A DNA stretch of 64,000 nt from Acrocarpospora corrugata. GTDB taxonomy: Bacteria; Actinomycetota; Actinomycetes; Streptosporangiales; Streptosporangiaceae. The stretch covers positions 148,708-212,707 of the forward strand of contig NZ_BLAD01000035.1 of assembly GCF_009687845.1 (NCBI RefSeq), read 5' to 3'. A model generated the notes under the pieces. That model worked only from the letters and a program-made list of their open reading frames with translations, did not search any database and had not been told where the DNA came from. The position numbers and the translations under genes were made by a program. The first letter of the stretch is position 1; the number at the start of each line of letters is the position of its first letter. Below are positions 17,816 to 26,442 of the stretch, one piece after another.

Positions 17816-18478
17816 ATGGCCCGGCGCGAGCCGCTGAATAGGGAAAAGGTCCTGGACGCGGCCCTGGAACTGGCTGACGCGGAGGGCCTGGAAGGCCTGT
17901 CCATGCGGCGGCTGGCCAAACGGCTCGGCGTTGAGGCGATGTCGCTCTACAACCACGTCTCCAACAAGACCGACATCCTCGACGGCATCGCCGAACGAGT
18001 GTTCAGCCAAGTCGAGCGTCCGGACCCGGCGCTGCCGTGGCAGGAACAGGTCCGCACCGTGGCGCTGAACATGTACCGGGCCTTCAGCCGTCATCCGATA
18101 GTTCCGCTCGCGCTGGTCACCGACCAGTCCAACCCGACTTCGGCGCGGGCGCTGGAACCGCTCGACGGCCTGGTCGGGGCGCTGTTCCAGGCCGGTTTCG
18201 ATGACTTGGGGGTACGGCGGGCGCTGGGCGCGGTGAACGGCCTGGTGCTCGGCTCGTTGCTCCAGGCCACCGGCGGGTTCACCGAGGCCCTCCGTACCCA
18301 CGCGGATGAGCAACAGGTCGACGCCTATATTCGCCACGTCGACCCGGCTCGGCTGCCGAATTTCAGCAGGCTGCTGCGTCACACGCGCGAGGGAGTGGAC
18401 CCCGAGGCGGACTTCGAGCAGATGCTGGACCTGCTGATCAGGGGCCTGGTCGCGTCAGCCCCGTTGCACGAGGTATAG
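17816..18478 (+). CDS. TetR-family regulator with TetR_C-type domain
   Basis: A 220-residue regulator. The N-terminal domain has the TetR-class signature (REPLNREKVLDAALELAD, SMRRLAKRLGVEAMSLYNHV), which is closer to classical TetR than to AcrR; the C-terminal part resembles TetR_C_1. ATG 17816 follows GGAGAGGGG. It is divergent from the FAD monooxygenase and flanked by the 32-base palindrome, so it probably represses that enzyme and itself. It converges with the GAF regulator 18 bases away. Confidence 0.9.
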   Translation: MARREPLNREKVLDAALELADAEGLEGLSMRRLAKRLGVEAMSLYNHVSNKTDILDGIAERVFSQVERPDPALPWQEQVRTVALNMYRAFSRHPIVPLALVTDQSNPTSARALEPLDGLVGALFQAGFDDLGVRRALGAVNGLVLGSLLQATGGFTEALRTHADEQQVDAYIRHVDPARLPNFSRLLRHTREGVDPEADFEQMLDLLIRGLVASAPLHEV

Positions 18479-18496
18479 CCCAGCCAGGTGGTCGCG

Positions 18497-19378
18497 CTAG
18501 CCGCCGGTGAGCCAGACTTCTACCGCGATGCCGGTGGAATCGCTCATCGGCTGGGCCGAGAGCGTGGCGGTGCGGCCATTGGAGAGGGTGATTTCCAGCA
18601 CCGCTCTCCGGCCCTGCGCGACCAGCCTCACGGCGGCGTCCTCCAGGGCGAGCCGATCGCGGCGGCACAGGTTCCGGGGCGCGGAACGCAGTGCGGCATT
18701 TCCGGCTCTGACACCCTTCGTCCGGAGGAACTTCTCCATCAGTGCGCGCTCGTGTTGGCTGCTCAGTTCGAGTAGTCGCTGCTCGACGGCGGTCGCCGAC
18801 CGCTGGGCCAGGGCTGTCATCTCCATGCTCGCCCTGTCGTTCGGGCAGGTGACGCTGATGACGCCGGCAACGCGCCCGCTGAGCGGATTCCGGATCGGTG
18901 TGGCCACTGCGGTGAGCCCGTGTAGTTCCTCCGCGAAGTGCTCGTTGCCCGAGACCCGGCAGGTTCGCCGTTCCACCAGCGCCGAGCCGAGGGCGGTGGT
19001 GCCGATGTCCGTCTCGGCGTAGCTGAAGCCGGGCGCGGAGCCGACCGCGTCCAGTAGCGTGCCCTGGGCTGGTTCACCCACGTTGCGCAGGAATATCACG
19101 CCATTCGCATCGCCCAGGAACATGCCCGCCGGGGTGCCCATGACTGCGGTTCGCAGCCGCTCGAACACGGGCCGGGCCGCGCGCACCACCTCGCAGTCGA
19201 AATCGAGGTCGTGAAACAGGCGCGGGCGGGCGTTGTCGGGGGTGAGTCCCGCCGCCTGACAACGCAGCCATGAATTCAAGATCGGAGCGCGCAATTCGCC
19301 CCCCGTCAACTTTCCATCCAGGAACCGCCCCATGATCTCGTCGGCGGGCTGCCGTCTCCCGTCCAAGACATCTGCCAT
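18497..19378 (-). CDS. GAF-domain transcriptional regulator (AcoR-like N-terminal half)
   Basis: A 293-residue protein. Residues about 55-190 form a GAF sensor domain like that at the N-terminus of AcoR-type activators (ILNSWLRCQAAGL, TPAGMFLGDANGVIFLRNVG, ETDIGTTALGSAL, HGLTAVATPIRNPLSGRVAGVISVT). The last ~70 residues may bind DNA but show no clear Fis-type helix-turn-helix, and the sigma-54 AAA domain is absent. ATG 19378 has GGGAG eight bases upstream. A longer frame to 19438 runs into the insertion sequence, so it is not the native start. The IS sits 29 bases upstream of the start codon and may separate the gene from its promoter. Confidence 0.78.
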   Translation of the reverse strand: MADVLDGRRQPADEIMGRFLDGKLTGGELRAPILNSWLRCQAAGLTPDNARPRLFHDLDFDCEVVRAARPVFERLRTAVMGTPAGMFLGDANGVIFLRNVGEPAQGTLLDAVGSAPGFSYAETDIGTTALGSALVERRTCRVSGNEHFAEELHGLTAVATPIRNPLSGRVAGVISVTCPNDRASMEMTALAQRSATAVEQRLLELSSQHERALMEKFLRTKGVRAGNAALRSAPRNLCRRDRLALEDAAVRLVAQGRRAVLEITLSNGRTATLSAQPMSDSTGIAVEVWLTGG

Positions 19379-19411
19379 CTGGCTCGCTCCCAAAGCTCCC
19401 TCACTACTAAG

Positions 19412-19423
19412 CTTGCGATTTAA
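19412..19423. repeat. IS left terminal inverted repeat
   Basis: CTTGCGATTTAA, paired with the right-end repeat with one mismatch. It is preceded directly by the target duplicate CTAAG at 19407. Confidence 0.75.
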
Positions 19424-19434
19424 CCTCCGTTCCG

Positions 19435-20901
19435 TCACTCTCGGTGCTCGTTGTTGGCCGGGGCTGTCTTGCGATGGGGCGGTCTCCTGGGTTTTGGCTG
19501 GTTCTTTGACCCTCGGGGGCGGCCGGGTCCGGGCCGGGTGGGTTTCGGTGAGCCGGCGGGAGTTCCGAGCTTTGCGCGGAGACGGCGAAAGCCGAGGCGG
19601 ACCCGGTAGGGCGTGAGCGGCGTACCCGGTGCGGGTCGCGGATGCCAGGGACGGCGAAGATCGTCAACGTGTGGGCTGGCCAGCCTCAGCTGGGCGTAGG
19701 CGGCCATGATCAGATGCATCCATCGGTCGGTGGCCTGTGCGGAGTCCAGGTGGGCGCGGGCCATGCCCAGGTAGACCTTGGCGAAGCGGTGGAAGTGTTC
19801 TTGGTCGAAGCGACGCAGGTAGGCCTTCCACAGCAGATCCACCAGGTTCGCGTCGACCTCGGCGGGCCCGGCATGCCACAGCCAGAGATCTTTTGTCGGT
19901 TTGCGGCCGTCGGGCAGCCTGTCGACGACGATCTGCAGGACGGTTCCACGCACGATGGGCAGGCGCTTATCGGCGGGATGGCCGGCCCAGCGGCCGATAC
20001 GGGTGAGCTTTTGGTGCAGGCCCTTCCAGGCGCGTACGGTCACGGTCCCGTACCGGGGCGAGTCGGCGGCCATCTCGATATCCGGGCGGTGCCGCTTGGC
20101 TGGATCGGAGCAGGAGAACTCGCGGCCATGGCGCTCGCCCGCGCCCATTTCGCCGGGTCGGCGGGGGTCGGGATCGGCGTAGAAGACGCGGGTGGCACGC
20201 AGCCGGACCAGCACCTGAACGTGCTGCTGGGCCAGCGCGTGTGACAGGTCGGTGGCATAGTTGCCGGCGTCCAGCATCACCAGCGGCGCCACATCCCCGT
20301 CGGCGAGCTTGCCGCCCGTCCGCAGGGCAGCCAGCAGGCCGGTGATCTGCTCGACGGTGACATCGGTGTGCTCTTCGCCGGGTCGGATCCGCCTCGCCTG
20401 GATCGGGTCCACCCATGAGGAGGCTCCCCACTGCACGCCGACCAGCGGACTGTAGGGCCAGCCGGGCAGGAACTTGTCCCCGCCCTTGCCCCCGCCCTTG
20501 CCCCTGATCTGCACCATCACCCGCTCGTCGGCGTACTCGGCATCGGGCCGGGCATGCGGTGTGACATCCAGGGCGAACATCAGCGGCTCACCCGGCCGGG
20601 CCGCAGCCGAGACACCCAGCAGCAGGCGCCGTAGTCCTGCCTCCTCGATCCGCCCTTGATCCAAAGCGGCGTAGAGCGAGCCGTGTCCGCGCCGGAACTC
20701 CGGTTCCATCGACAACTCCACCGGCGAGCGCACCGGGCCCTGCGCGCATAGCATCGCATCGGTCAGCTCGAACAACGCATCCGCCCGGCGCCACAACAAC
20801 CCATACAATCCGGCACGAAAGTCGATCAGGGGACGAAGATGTGACGGACCGGCTGCCCCGAGATCCTCCACCACCTCGCGCACGGCTGCGATAGTGAACA
20901 T
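19435..20901 (-). CDS. IS transposase, DDE type (full length)
   Basis: A 488-residue transposase. DDE residues can be placed at Asp112 (FALDVTPH), Asp211 (VMLDAGNYATD) and a Glu in DQEHFHRFAKVY, the last being the usual E-x-x-F-H-x-F arrangement of IS4/IS701-like enzymes. The C-terminal ~60 residues are Pro/Arg/Lys-rich. No frameshift or stop interrupts it, so the element may be active. The protein starts at 20901 and is read towards the GAF regulator, so read-through from the transposase promoter could reach that gene. Confidence 0.9.
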   Translation of the reverse strand: MFTIAAVREVVEDLGAAGPSHLRPLIDFRAGLYGLLWRRADALFELTDAMLCAQGPVRSPVELSMEPEFRRGHGSLYAALDQGRIEEAGLRRLLLGVSAAARPGEPLMFALDVTPHARPDAEYADERVMVQIRGKGGGKGGDKFLPGWPYSPLVGVQWGASSWVDPIQARRIRPGEEHTDVTVEQITGLLAALRTGGKLADGDVAPLVMLDAGNYATDLSHALAQQHVQVLVRLRATRVFYADPDPRRPGEMGAGERHGREFSCSDPAKRHRPDIEMAADSPRYGTVTVRAWKGLHQKLTRIGRWAGHPADKRLPIVRGTVLQIVVDRLPDGRKPTKDLWLWHAGPAEVDANLVDLLWKAYLRRFDQEHFHRFAKVYLGMARAHLDSAQATDRWMHLIMAAYAQLRLASPHVDDLRRPWHPRPAPGTPLTPYRVRLGFRRLRAKLGTPAGSPKPTRPGPGRPRGSKNQPKPRRPPHRKTAPANNEHRE

Positions 20902-21077
20902 CTGCGGCCACCTTTCGGTCTCCGGCGTCTCTCAACACCGAAGATGGAGGGGTGGCCGCTCACCACGTCCGCGACACGCCGTGCCGCAACGGTCACAGTC
21001 CGATACATCGTGCTATCTGGTGATACGCCATAGATCAGGCGCTACCTGTCGCCGCCGACACCAATGCCCGGACCTGC

Positions 21078-21089
21078 TTAAATCCCAAG
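21078..21089. repeat. IS right terminal inverted repeat
   Basis: TTAAATCCCAAG, complementary to the left-end repeat at 11 of 12 positions and followed by the target duplicate CTAAG at 21090-21094. Confidence 0.75.
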
Positions 21090-21150
21090 CTAAGCGCATC
21101 TGCCAATAATATGGACAAACGGCATCATTATTCTCATTTCCGGGCAAAGA

Positions 21151-21351
21151 GTGATCGATTTCTGCCTGACCGGCGGGGCTGAGTCGCTGCTGGAAGAGGC
21201 CGGCCAGAACCTGGATGACCACTCCGACGAGATCAAGACGGCCCGGGACGATCTGAGCATCGCGCAGGACTTCACCAAGCTGCCAAAGTGCCTGAAGCAG
21301 AATGGGGACAAAGCGAGCATGTTGCGAGCGAGGCGATTGGCGGGCCGATGA
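21151..21351 (+). CDS. Short hypothetical ORF coupled to the oxidoreductase (66 residues)
   Basis: An ORF of 66 codons whose third positions are about 85% G or C through its first 54 codons, as expected for a coding sequence here. It ends in an ATGA overlap with the start of the Gfo/Idh/MocA gene. The product is acidic and helical (LLEEAGQNLDDHSDEIKTARDDL) with no family I recognise and no signal peptide. The 60 bases upstream are markedly AT-rich and may hold the promoter. It could be a real small protein or the remnant of a gene; the IS end is only 60 bases away. Confidence 0.42.
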   Translation: MIDFCLTGGAESLLEEAGQNLDDHSDEIKTARDDLSIAQDFTKLPKCLKQNGDKASMLRARRLAGR

Positions 21352-22382
21352 GCGAACCTGTGCGAATGGCGCTCATCGGGTGCGGTCGCATCGCGCAGGT
21401 GGCGCACCTGCCGGCTTTGGAGAAGGCCGACGGAGTGGAGTTGGTGGGCGTCTGGGATCCCAGCGCCGAGGTGGCGCGAGGTGTGGCGCGGCGCTACAAC
21501 CTGGCCAGGGCCGGTACGGATCCGGCGGACATCTGGGCCGATGACACGGTAGAAGCGGTGATCGTGGCGGCGCCCGACCGGTTCCACTACGCGCTCGCCG
21601 CCGAGGCACTCAACGCCGGCAAGCACGTCCTGGTCGAGAAGCCGCTCGCCTCCACCGCAGGTGAGGCGGAGGCGCTGGCCGAGCTTGTGGCGCGTACCGG
21701 GCTGAAGCTTCAGGTCGGCGCGATGAAGCGACACGACCAGGGCCTGCAGTTCGCGCGACGATTTGTGGCGGAACGGCTGGGGCAAGCCCGCACATTCAAC
21801 GCCTGGTATCGAATCGGCGACCTGCGCCCGGGTATCGAGGCCACCCTGTTCCCGTACGTCTACGCCGACGCCGCGGCCGGCCGGCACGAAGCGGGCTTCA
21901 AGGCCGACCGCGGTCGGTACCTGCTGGCCACGCACGGTGCCCATATCTTCGACACTGTCCGGTTCCTCCTCGGTGACGTGGCCTCCGTGGTCGCCCGGCA
22001 TCGCGAGGACGGCCGCGACCAGGCGTGGCAGATCCTCATGACGACGGCGACCGGCGCGATCGGCACCGTGTCGATCGCGGTCGACGTTCCCGGCCTGCCC
22101 GCGGAGGGCGTCGAGGTGTTCGGGGCGAATGGCTGGCTTCGAGCCGACATTCCGTTCCCGTTCCAGCGGCAGGCCTCAGCCGTTCGCGCGTACGCCGACG
22201 GTGAGGTGATCACTCCGGTGCTCACCGACGGAGACGCTTATGAGCGCCAGATCGAAGACTTCGCCCGCGTCATCCGCGAGGACGGCCATCCCGTTCCTGA
22301 CGTCCGTGACGGTCTGGCAGCGGTTCGCCTGATCGAGAGCACCGCCAAAGCAGTCGAGACCGGCGGTGAGGTGAAGCTGTGA
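21348..22382 (+). CDS. Gfo/Idh/MocA-family NAD(P)-dependent oxidoreductase
   Basis: A 344-residue sugar or inositol dehydrogenase-like protein. The Rossmann motif is ALIGCGRIAQVAH near the N-terminus, the EKP catalytic-site motif is in HVLVEKPLAS, and the C-terminal alpha/beta domain includes GAHIFDTVRFLLGD. ATG 21348 overlaps the stop of the short upstream ORF; GTG 21288 is a longer in-frame alternative. It overlaps the next gene by a GTGA, so the two form an operon. Such pairs usually act in catabolism of an uncommon sugar or cyclitol. Confidence 0.9.
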   Translation: MSEPVRMALIGCGRIAQVAHLPALEKADGVELVGVWDPSAEVARGVARRYNLARAGTDPADIWADDTVEAVIVAAPDRFHYALAAEALNAGKHVLVEKPLASTAGEAEALAELVARTGLKLQVGAMKRHDQGLQFARRFVAERLGQARTFNAWYRIGDLRPGIEATLFPYVYADAAAGRHEAGFKADRGRYLLATHGAHIFDTVRFLLGDVASVVARHREDGRDQAWQILMTTATGAIGTVSIAVDVPGLPAEGVEVFGANGWLRADIPFPFQRQASAVRAYADGEVITPVLTDGDAYERQIEDFARVIREDGHPVPDVRDGLAAVRLIESTAKAVETGGEVKL

Positions 22383-23227
22383 CCGGCGCGAGTGATCTCC
22401 CGGCGCGCCTCGGGATCTTCGCCCGGACGTTCCGCCGTACGACACCTGATGAGGTCGCCCGCGCGGTCGCGGCCGCCGGGTACGCCCTCGCGCACTGGAA
22501 CTTCGCCGCGATCGGCCGGCCCACGCTGGACGCCGAAGCCGACGTCGGCTCGGTTCGCGAAGCCTTCGACGCGGTGGGATTGGGCATTCCCAGCGTCTCG
22601 GCGACGTACAACGTGATCCACCCCGACACGGACCTGCGCGCGGCGCAGACCGCGCAGGCCGTCCGCCTGATCAGCCGGACGCCCGAACTGGGCGCGGATG
22701 TCGTGACGCTGTGCACGGGCACGCGCGACCCGCGGAACATGTGGCGAGCGCATCCGGACAACACCTCTTCCCGGGCGTGGTCGGATCTGCGGCGCACCCT
22801 GGACCCCCTGCTCAAAGCGGCGCGCACGGCGGGCGTGCGGCTGGGCGTCGAGCCCGAACCGGGCAACGTCGTCGCGGACGCGCCTCTCGCGGCACGGTTG
22901 CTCGACGAACTCGGGGCCGGCGCCCCGATCGGCATCGTGCTCGACCCGGCCAACCTGCTCTCGCCGCAGACGATCCCCCATCTGGACGAGATTCTCGACG
23001 AGGCCGTCGGCCTGCTGGGGGAGCGGGTGATCGGCATCCAGGCGAAGGATGTCGTCGCGGCCGGCTACTCGGCGGCCGGCGCCGGGCTGATGGACTATCC
23101 CGCCGTGTTCCGGCAGTTGTCGCGCATCGGGCCGGTTCCCGTGATCGTGCAGGACGCCGATGAGACGGACGCGGCGCGGGTACGCGCCGATCTGATCCGC
23201 TGGTACGCCGAGGCGAAGCTCCCCTGA
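22379..23227 (+). CDS. Sugar phosphate isomerase/epimerase (xylose-isomerase-like TIM barrel)
   Basis: A 282-residue TIM-barrel protein of the AP endonuclease 2 / xylose isomerase-like superfamily. Metal-site acids fit GVEPEPGN (Glu), IVLDPANL (Asp) and IGIQAKDV (Lys/Asp region), and the strands VVTLCTG and VIVQD are typical. It starts at GTG 22379 in a GTGA overlap with the oxidoreductase gene. The pair probably interconverts and oxidises the same sugar derivative; the substrate is unknown. Confidence 0.88.
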   Translation: MTGASDLPARLGIFARTFRRTTPDEVARAVAAAGYALAHWNFAAIGRPTLDAEADVGSVREAFDAVGLGIPSVSATYNVIHPDTDLRAAQTAQAVRLISRTPELGADVVTLCTGTRDPRNMWRAHPDNTSSRAWSDLRRTLDPLLKAARTAGVRLGVEPEPGNVVADAPLAARLLDELGAGAPIGIVLDPANLLSPQTIPHLDEILDEAVGLLGERVIGIQAKDVVAAGYSAAGAGLMDYPAVFRQLSRIGPVPVIVQDADETDAARVRADLIRWYAEAKLP

Positions 23228-23456
23228 GCACGACGATTGACGCACTGTCTGGTGGGCCCTGGAAGCGCGCGCGGGTAATCCGCGATGCGCATCGATTCGG
23301 AAGGCCCGGAATAAATGGCATTAATGGAATTTTTCATCGCTGTTTCTGGTAATGGCAGGGCTGAAATAACACCCTAAATGACCTCCACGCGGCGGTCTTT
23401 CTCGAATGGTGGGTGCCACTCATACTGGACTTCCTCTCAGTGAACGGAAGCCCACC

Positions 23457-24992
23457 ATGAGTCATCGATACGGCCGCGCCCTCTGGGCGGGGCTGGGGGC
23501 AGTCGCATTACTGCTGGGCATCTTCCAGCCCAGCGCCCAGGCGAGCGAACCCACCTGCGCCGACGTCTACTTCTTCGGGTTACGCGGCGCGGGGGAGCCG
23601 CCATCCTCGGAAAATATACGGAACGCCACGCCCGAACAGCTCATGGAGTACGCGGCCAGCCGGGAAACGCTGGGCGGCCTCGTCGCGCGAACCCTCGACG
23701 AGTTCGTCCAGGGCGCCGAGGGAATCGGCCTCACGGTCGCCTGGGAGGCGATTCCCTACCCGGCCGAATCGGCTGAGCCCCCGCCGATGCCCGCCGGACT
23801 GGTCAACAAGGCGGCCGCGCTCAAGAAGAAATGGGCCGACCTGAACGACAGCGTCTTCGACGGGGCGGGGCGGCTGTACGCCCGCGTCTCCACCCAGGCC
23901 GCCGCCTGCCCCGACCAGCGGTTCGTGATCGCCGGCTACAGCGAGGGCGCCTGGGCCACCCAGGACGGACTGCGGCTCCTGGACAAGCCGACCCTGCGCC
24001 GCACCCGCCTCGTGCTGTACGCCAGCCCGCTCTTCACCGACGCCGATTTCTGGCGGCTGGGCGACTTCGGTCTTCCCCGGGCCCCGGAGGGTATCCACGG
24101 CATCATCGGCGCCCGGCAGATCCCGCCGTCGATCCCGGCTGCCCAGACGTACTGCGACGACGCGGACATGGTCTGTGCGGCCGAAACGGATTACACGCCG
24201 ATCACCGGCAACATCTCGGATGTCCTCACCTGCGGCGACAATCCTGATTGCGTCCACCGCAGCGCGTACGACGACTACATCACCCCGGCCGCCGCCTGGC
24301 TGGTCGGCCAGTTCGCCCGGCCCGACCTGAAGGCAGGCCCGATAACCGGGATTCCCGAGGTGGTCTGCGCGGGTTCGTCGCCGACTCTCCGTACCACCGT
24401 GACGAACGCCGGCTGGGCCCCCACCCCCGGTTTCCCCGTGCGCTGGAGCGTGGACGGCGTCCCCCAGGATCTCCCGGAAGCAGCCGTGAACGGCCAGGAG
24501 ACGATCACCAGCTCCGGCTTCCAGCTCCACAACCTGGCCAAGGGCAATCACACGATCGAGGTGACCCTGGATCCCCAGAACCAGGTCAGCGAACTGAGCG
24601 AGGAGAACAACACGGCGAGCCTGCGCTTCCGTGCCGTCTCCTGCGGCACCCCCCTGACCATTGACCTGGTGGTGTCGGGGATCGAGGACCTCGGCCGCGT
24701 CCCGCTCTGCCCCGGCCAGGCTCCGACGTTCCGCGCCCACCTCAGCAACAACGGCACCACCGAGACCGGCTTCTTCAACATTCGCTGGCTGGCCGACGGC
24801 GAGGTCTTCGACGGCGGCCACTTCAGCATCCCCGCCGGCGAACCCGACACCCATGACCACATCTGGCACAACATCACGGCCGGCGAACACACCCTGACCT
24901 TCATCGCCGACCCGGACGGCGGAGTCCCCGAGTCCAGCGAGTCCAACAACGTCCTCACCCACACGTTCACGGTCCCCGACTGCGGCAGCTGA
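23457..24992 (+). CDS. Secreted cutinase-family hydrolase with two CARDB domains
   Basis: A 511-residue secreted protein. A signal peptide covers residues 1-30 (ALWAGLGAVALLLGIF, then AQA before SEPTCADVYFFGLRG). The cutinase domain (about 32-290) has the serine elbow GYSEGAW where the family often has GYSQG, and Cys pairs near the Asp-His region (YCDDADMVC, CGDNPDC). Two CARDB-type beta-sandwich domains follow (about 305-400 and 410-505), each with a WSVDG/WLADGE strand and a LSEENNT/SSESNN end. The enzyme should hydrolyse esters such as cutin or lipids, with the CARDB parts for adhesion. ATG 23457 follows GGAAG. Confidence 0.9.
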   Translation: MSHRYGRALWAGLGAVALLLGIFQPSAQASEPTCADVYFFGLRGAGEPPSSENIRNATPEQLMEYAASRETLGGLVARTLDEFVQGAEGIGLTVAWEAIPYPAESAEPPPMPAGLVNKAAALKKKWADLNDSVFDGAGRLYARVSTQAAACPDQRFVIAGYSEGAWATQDGLRLLDKPTLRRTRLVLYASPLFTDADFWRLGDFGLPRAPEGIHGIIGARQIPPSIPAAQTYCDDADMVCAAETDYTPITGNISDVLTCGDNPDCVHRSAYDDYITPAAAWLVGQFARPDLKAGPITGIPEVVCAGSSPTLRTTVTNAGWAPTPGFPVRWSVDGVPQDLPEAAVNGQETITSSGFQLHNLAKGNHTIEVTLDPQNQVSELSEENNTASLRFRAVSCGTPLTIDLVVSGIEDLGRVPLCPGQAPTFRAHLSNNGTTETGFFNIRWLADGEVFDGGHFSIPAGEPDTHDHIWHNITAGEHTLTFIADPDGGVPESSESNNVLTHTFTVPDCGS

Positions 24993-25018
24993 CGTTCCTG
25001 GGTACGGCGAAGCACACG

Positions 25019-25046
25019 AGGGCCACTCCGGTCGGGGTGGCCCTCA
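25019..25046. terminator. Strong hairpin after the cutinase gene
   Basis: Arms GAGGGCCAC and GTGGCCCTC pair perfectly (9 bp) around a 10-base loop, 27 bases after the cutinase stop. There is no long T run, as is usual in this GC range. The remaining 190 bases before the next gene hold no supported gene. Confidence 0.6.
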
Positions 25047-25238
25047 GGTTTACCTGGCCCGACGTCGGGCTGGTTCTCGAAGCGCAGAGGTAGACCCCGC
25101 CCGCGACGACGTGGCCATCGCCGGGAGACCATGTGACCCGGCAATTCATGCCGAGCGCGCTTTTGTTGCTGACGCGGCGCACCGACAATTCCTCGCCGCC
25201 GGTGGACGAACCACGAGCCGCCGGATCACACTGGCGCA

Positions 25239-26099
25239 ATGCCGACCGTATATAAGAACTCACGTGGTGAACGCGCGGTGCGGCAATGGTGTTCGGAAGC
25301 CTTGGCGCGAGCGGACTTCCCAGTCAGTAGCGCGACCTTGGACACCAGCGTCGGCCGAGTGCAACTCACCTCCGCCGGAACCGGACCGCCGCGGGTCGTC
25401 ATGGTGCCCGGGACCGGCTCCAACGCCGCGGTGGCTCTGCCGTGGCTCCAGGCGCTGTCGGCCCACTGGGCGACCACAGTGGTCGATCTGCCGGGCCAGC
25501 CCGGACTCAGCGATCCGCACCGCCCTCGCCGGGCCCGGCTGGCCTGGTACGGCCGAGTGCTGGACGAGATTCTGGCGGCCATGGATGCCGACCGGGTTGT
25601 GCTGGTGGGCAATTCACTGGGAGCCGCCGTGGCCCTGGCCGCCGACTCGCCCCGAATCGGAGCGCGGGCGCTGATCTCACCCGCCGGCTTCATCCGTCTC
25701 AGCGTGGACCCGAGACTGGCCTTCGCCTCGGCCGTTTGGCTGCTGCGCCCCACCGCCGTAAACACCCGCCGCATGCTCCGGCTGTTCGTCGCCCCAGGCG
25801 AGGACCCGCCCGAGACCGAGGTGGAGTGGATGGCCCTCATGGCCGCCTGCTGCCGCCCGACTCTCGCCCCACCGCCCCTGCCCGCCGAACTGCTGGCCCG
25901 TCGCGCCGAGCGGCCGTGTGTAGTCGGTGTCGGAGAACATGACCGGTTCCTGCCACCTCATCGACTCGCACCGGCAGTGCGCCGAACCATGAACCTCGAC
26001 GTTCGGGTCTTCTCCGGTCTCGGCCACCTGACCACCTCGGCCCACCTCGACGAGGTGGTATCCCTGGTGGCCAAGGTCGTCGACCCGCCGGCCAGGTGA
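25239..26099 (+). CDS. Alpha/beta-fold hydrolase
   Basis: A 286-residue hydrolase. The N-terminus (YKNSRGERAVRQWCSEAL) is of the type seen in actinomycete hydrolases that begin with an RWC helix. Catalytic elements are GNSLGAA (nucleophile Ser), GEHDRFL (Asp) and GLGHLTT (His). No signal peptide is present. ATG 25239 lacks a strong ribosome site, but the following residues match the family start, so I keep it. It stands alone after the cutinase gene; the substrate is unknown. Confidence 0.85.
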   Translation: MPTVYKNSRGERAVRQWCSEALARADFPVSSATLDTSVGRVQLTSAGTGPPRVVMVPGTGSNAAVALPWLQALSAHWATTVVDLPGQPGLSDPHRPRRARLAWYGRVLDEILAAMDADRVVLVGNSLGAAVALAADSPRIGARALISPAGFIRLSVDPRLAFASAVWLLRPTAVNTRRMLRLFVAPGEDPPETEVEWMALMAACCRPTLAPPPLPAELLARRAERPCVVGVGEHDRFLPPHRLAPAVRRTMNLDVRVFSGLGHLTTSAHLDEVVSLVAKVVDPPAR

Positions 26100-26442
26100 G
26101 CCCATGCCATCAAATGACGAATCCAGCGTCAGATTCGGCGACCATTTCTGGATCTTCTAATTGGAAACCAGAAAGCGCTCGGCGGATTGCCAGGAGCCGA
26201 CAAAGGCGGGACGGTCGGCAGCGCTCCAGCCGTTAATTGGCATCGGGAAACGAGCCGTCGCCGAACATTGCATCGTGTGAGCCCATCCGTAGCGAAGGGA
26301 TCAATCCTGCGATGGTGCCCGACGCCCGATAAGTGTGCTGGTGGCAAGCCGACCCCGTGCAAGGGGCATCCAAGTGCGATCACACCCGGGCACAAGTCGT
26401 AGATGGTGCACTGCGGTGTCCGTACATTTCGCAGGAGGTTCG
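26100..26442. other. Intergenic region without a supported gene
   Basis: No coding frame with GC-rich third positions covers this stretch on either strand. GC is lower than in neighbouring genes, particularly 26110-26180. A promoter for the small peptide gene is expected here. The only clear signal is GCAGGAGG at 26431, its ribosome binding site. Confidence 0.5.

Larger units (their letters stand above)
19412..21089. mobile_element. Insertion sequence with 12-bp terminal inverted repeats and 5-bp target duplication
   Basis: A 1678-bp element. The left end CTTGCGATTTAA and the right end TTAAATCCCAAG are inverted repeats matching at 11 of 12 positions. They are flanked by the direct repeat CTAAG (19407-19411 and 21090-21094), the likely target-site duplication. 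One full-length transposase gene fills the element; its stop codon is 23 bases from the left end, and about 190 bases of non-coding sequence lie at the right end. Family membership (IS701/IS4-like DDE group) is inferred from the protein. The intact ORF and matching duplication suggest a recent insertion. Confidence 0.82.

Noticed and set aside
19378-19438. N-terminal extension of the GAF regulator
   Set aside because: The extra codons lie across the IS end, so the GTG at 19438 cannot be the original start.
24967-25263. Minus-strand ORF of 98 codons with four Cys near the cutinase end
   Set aside because: Third positions are GC-rich, but it overlaps the cutinase 3' end, a terminator and the start of the next hydrolase, and has no ribosome site or family match.
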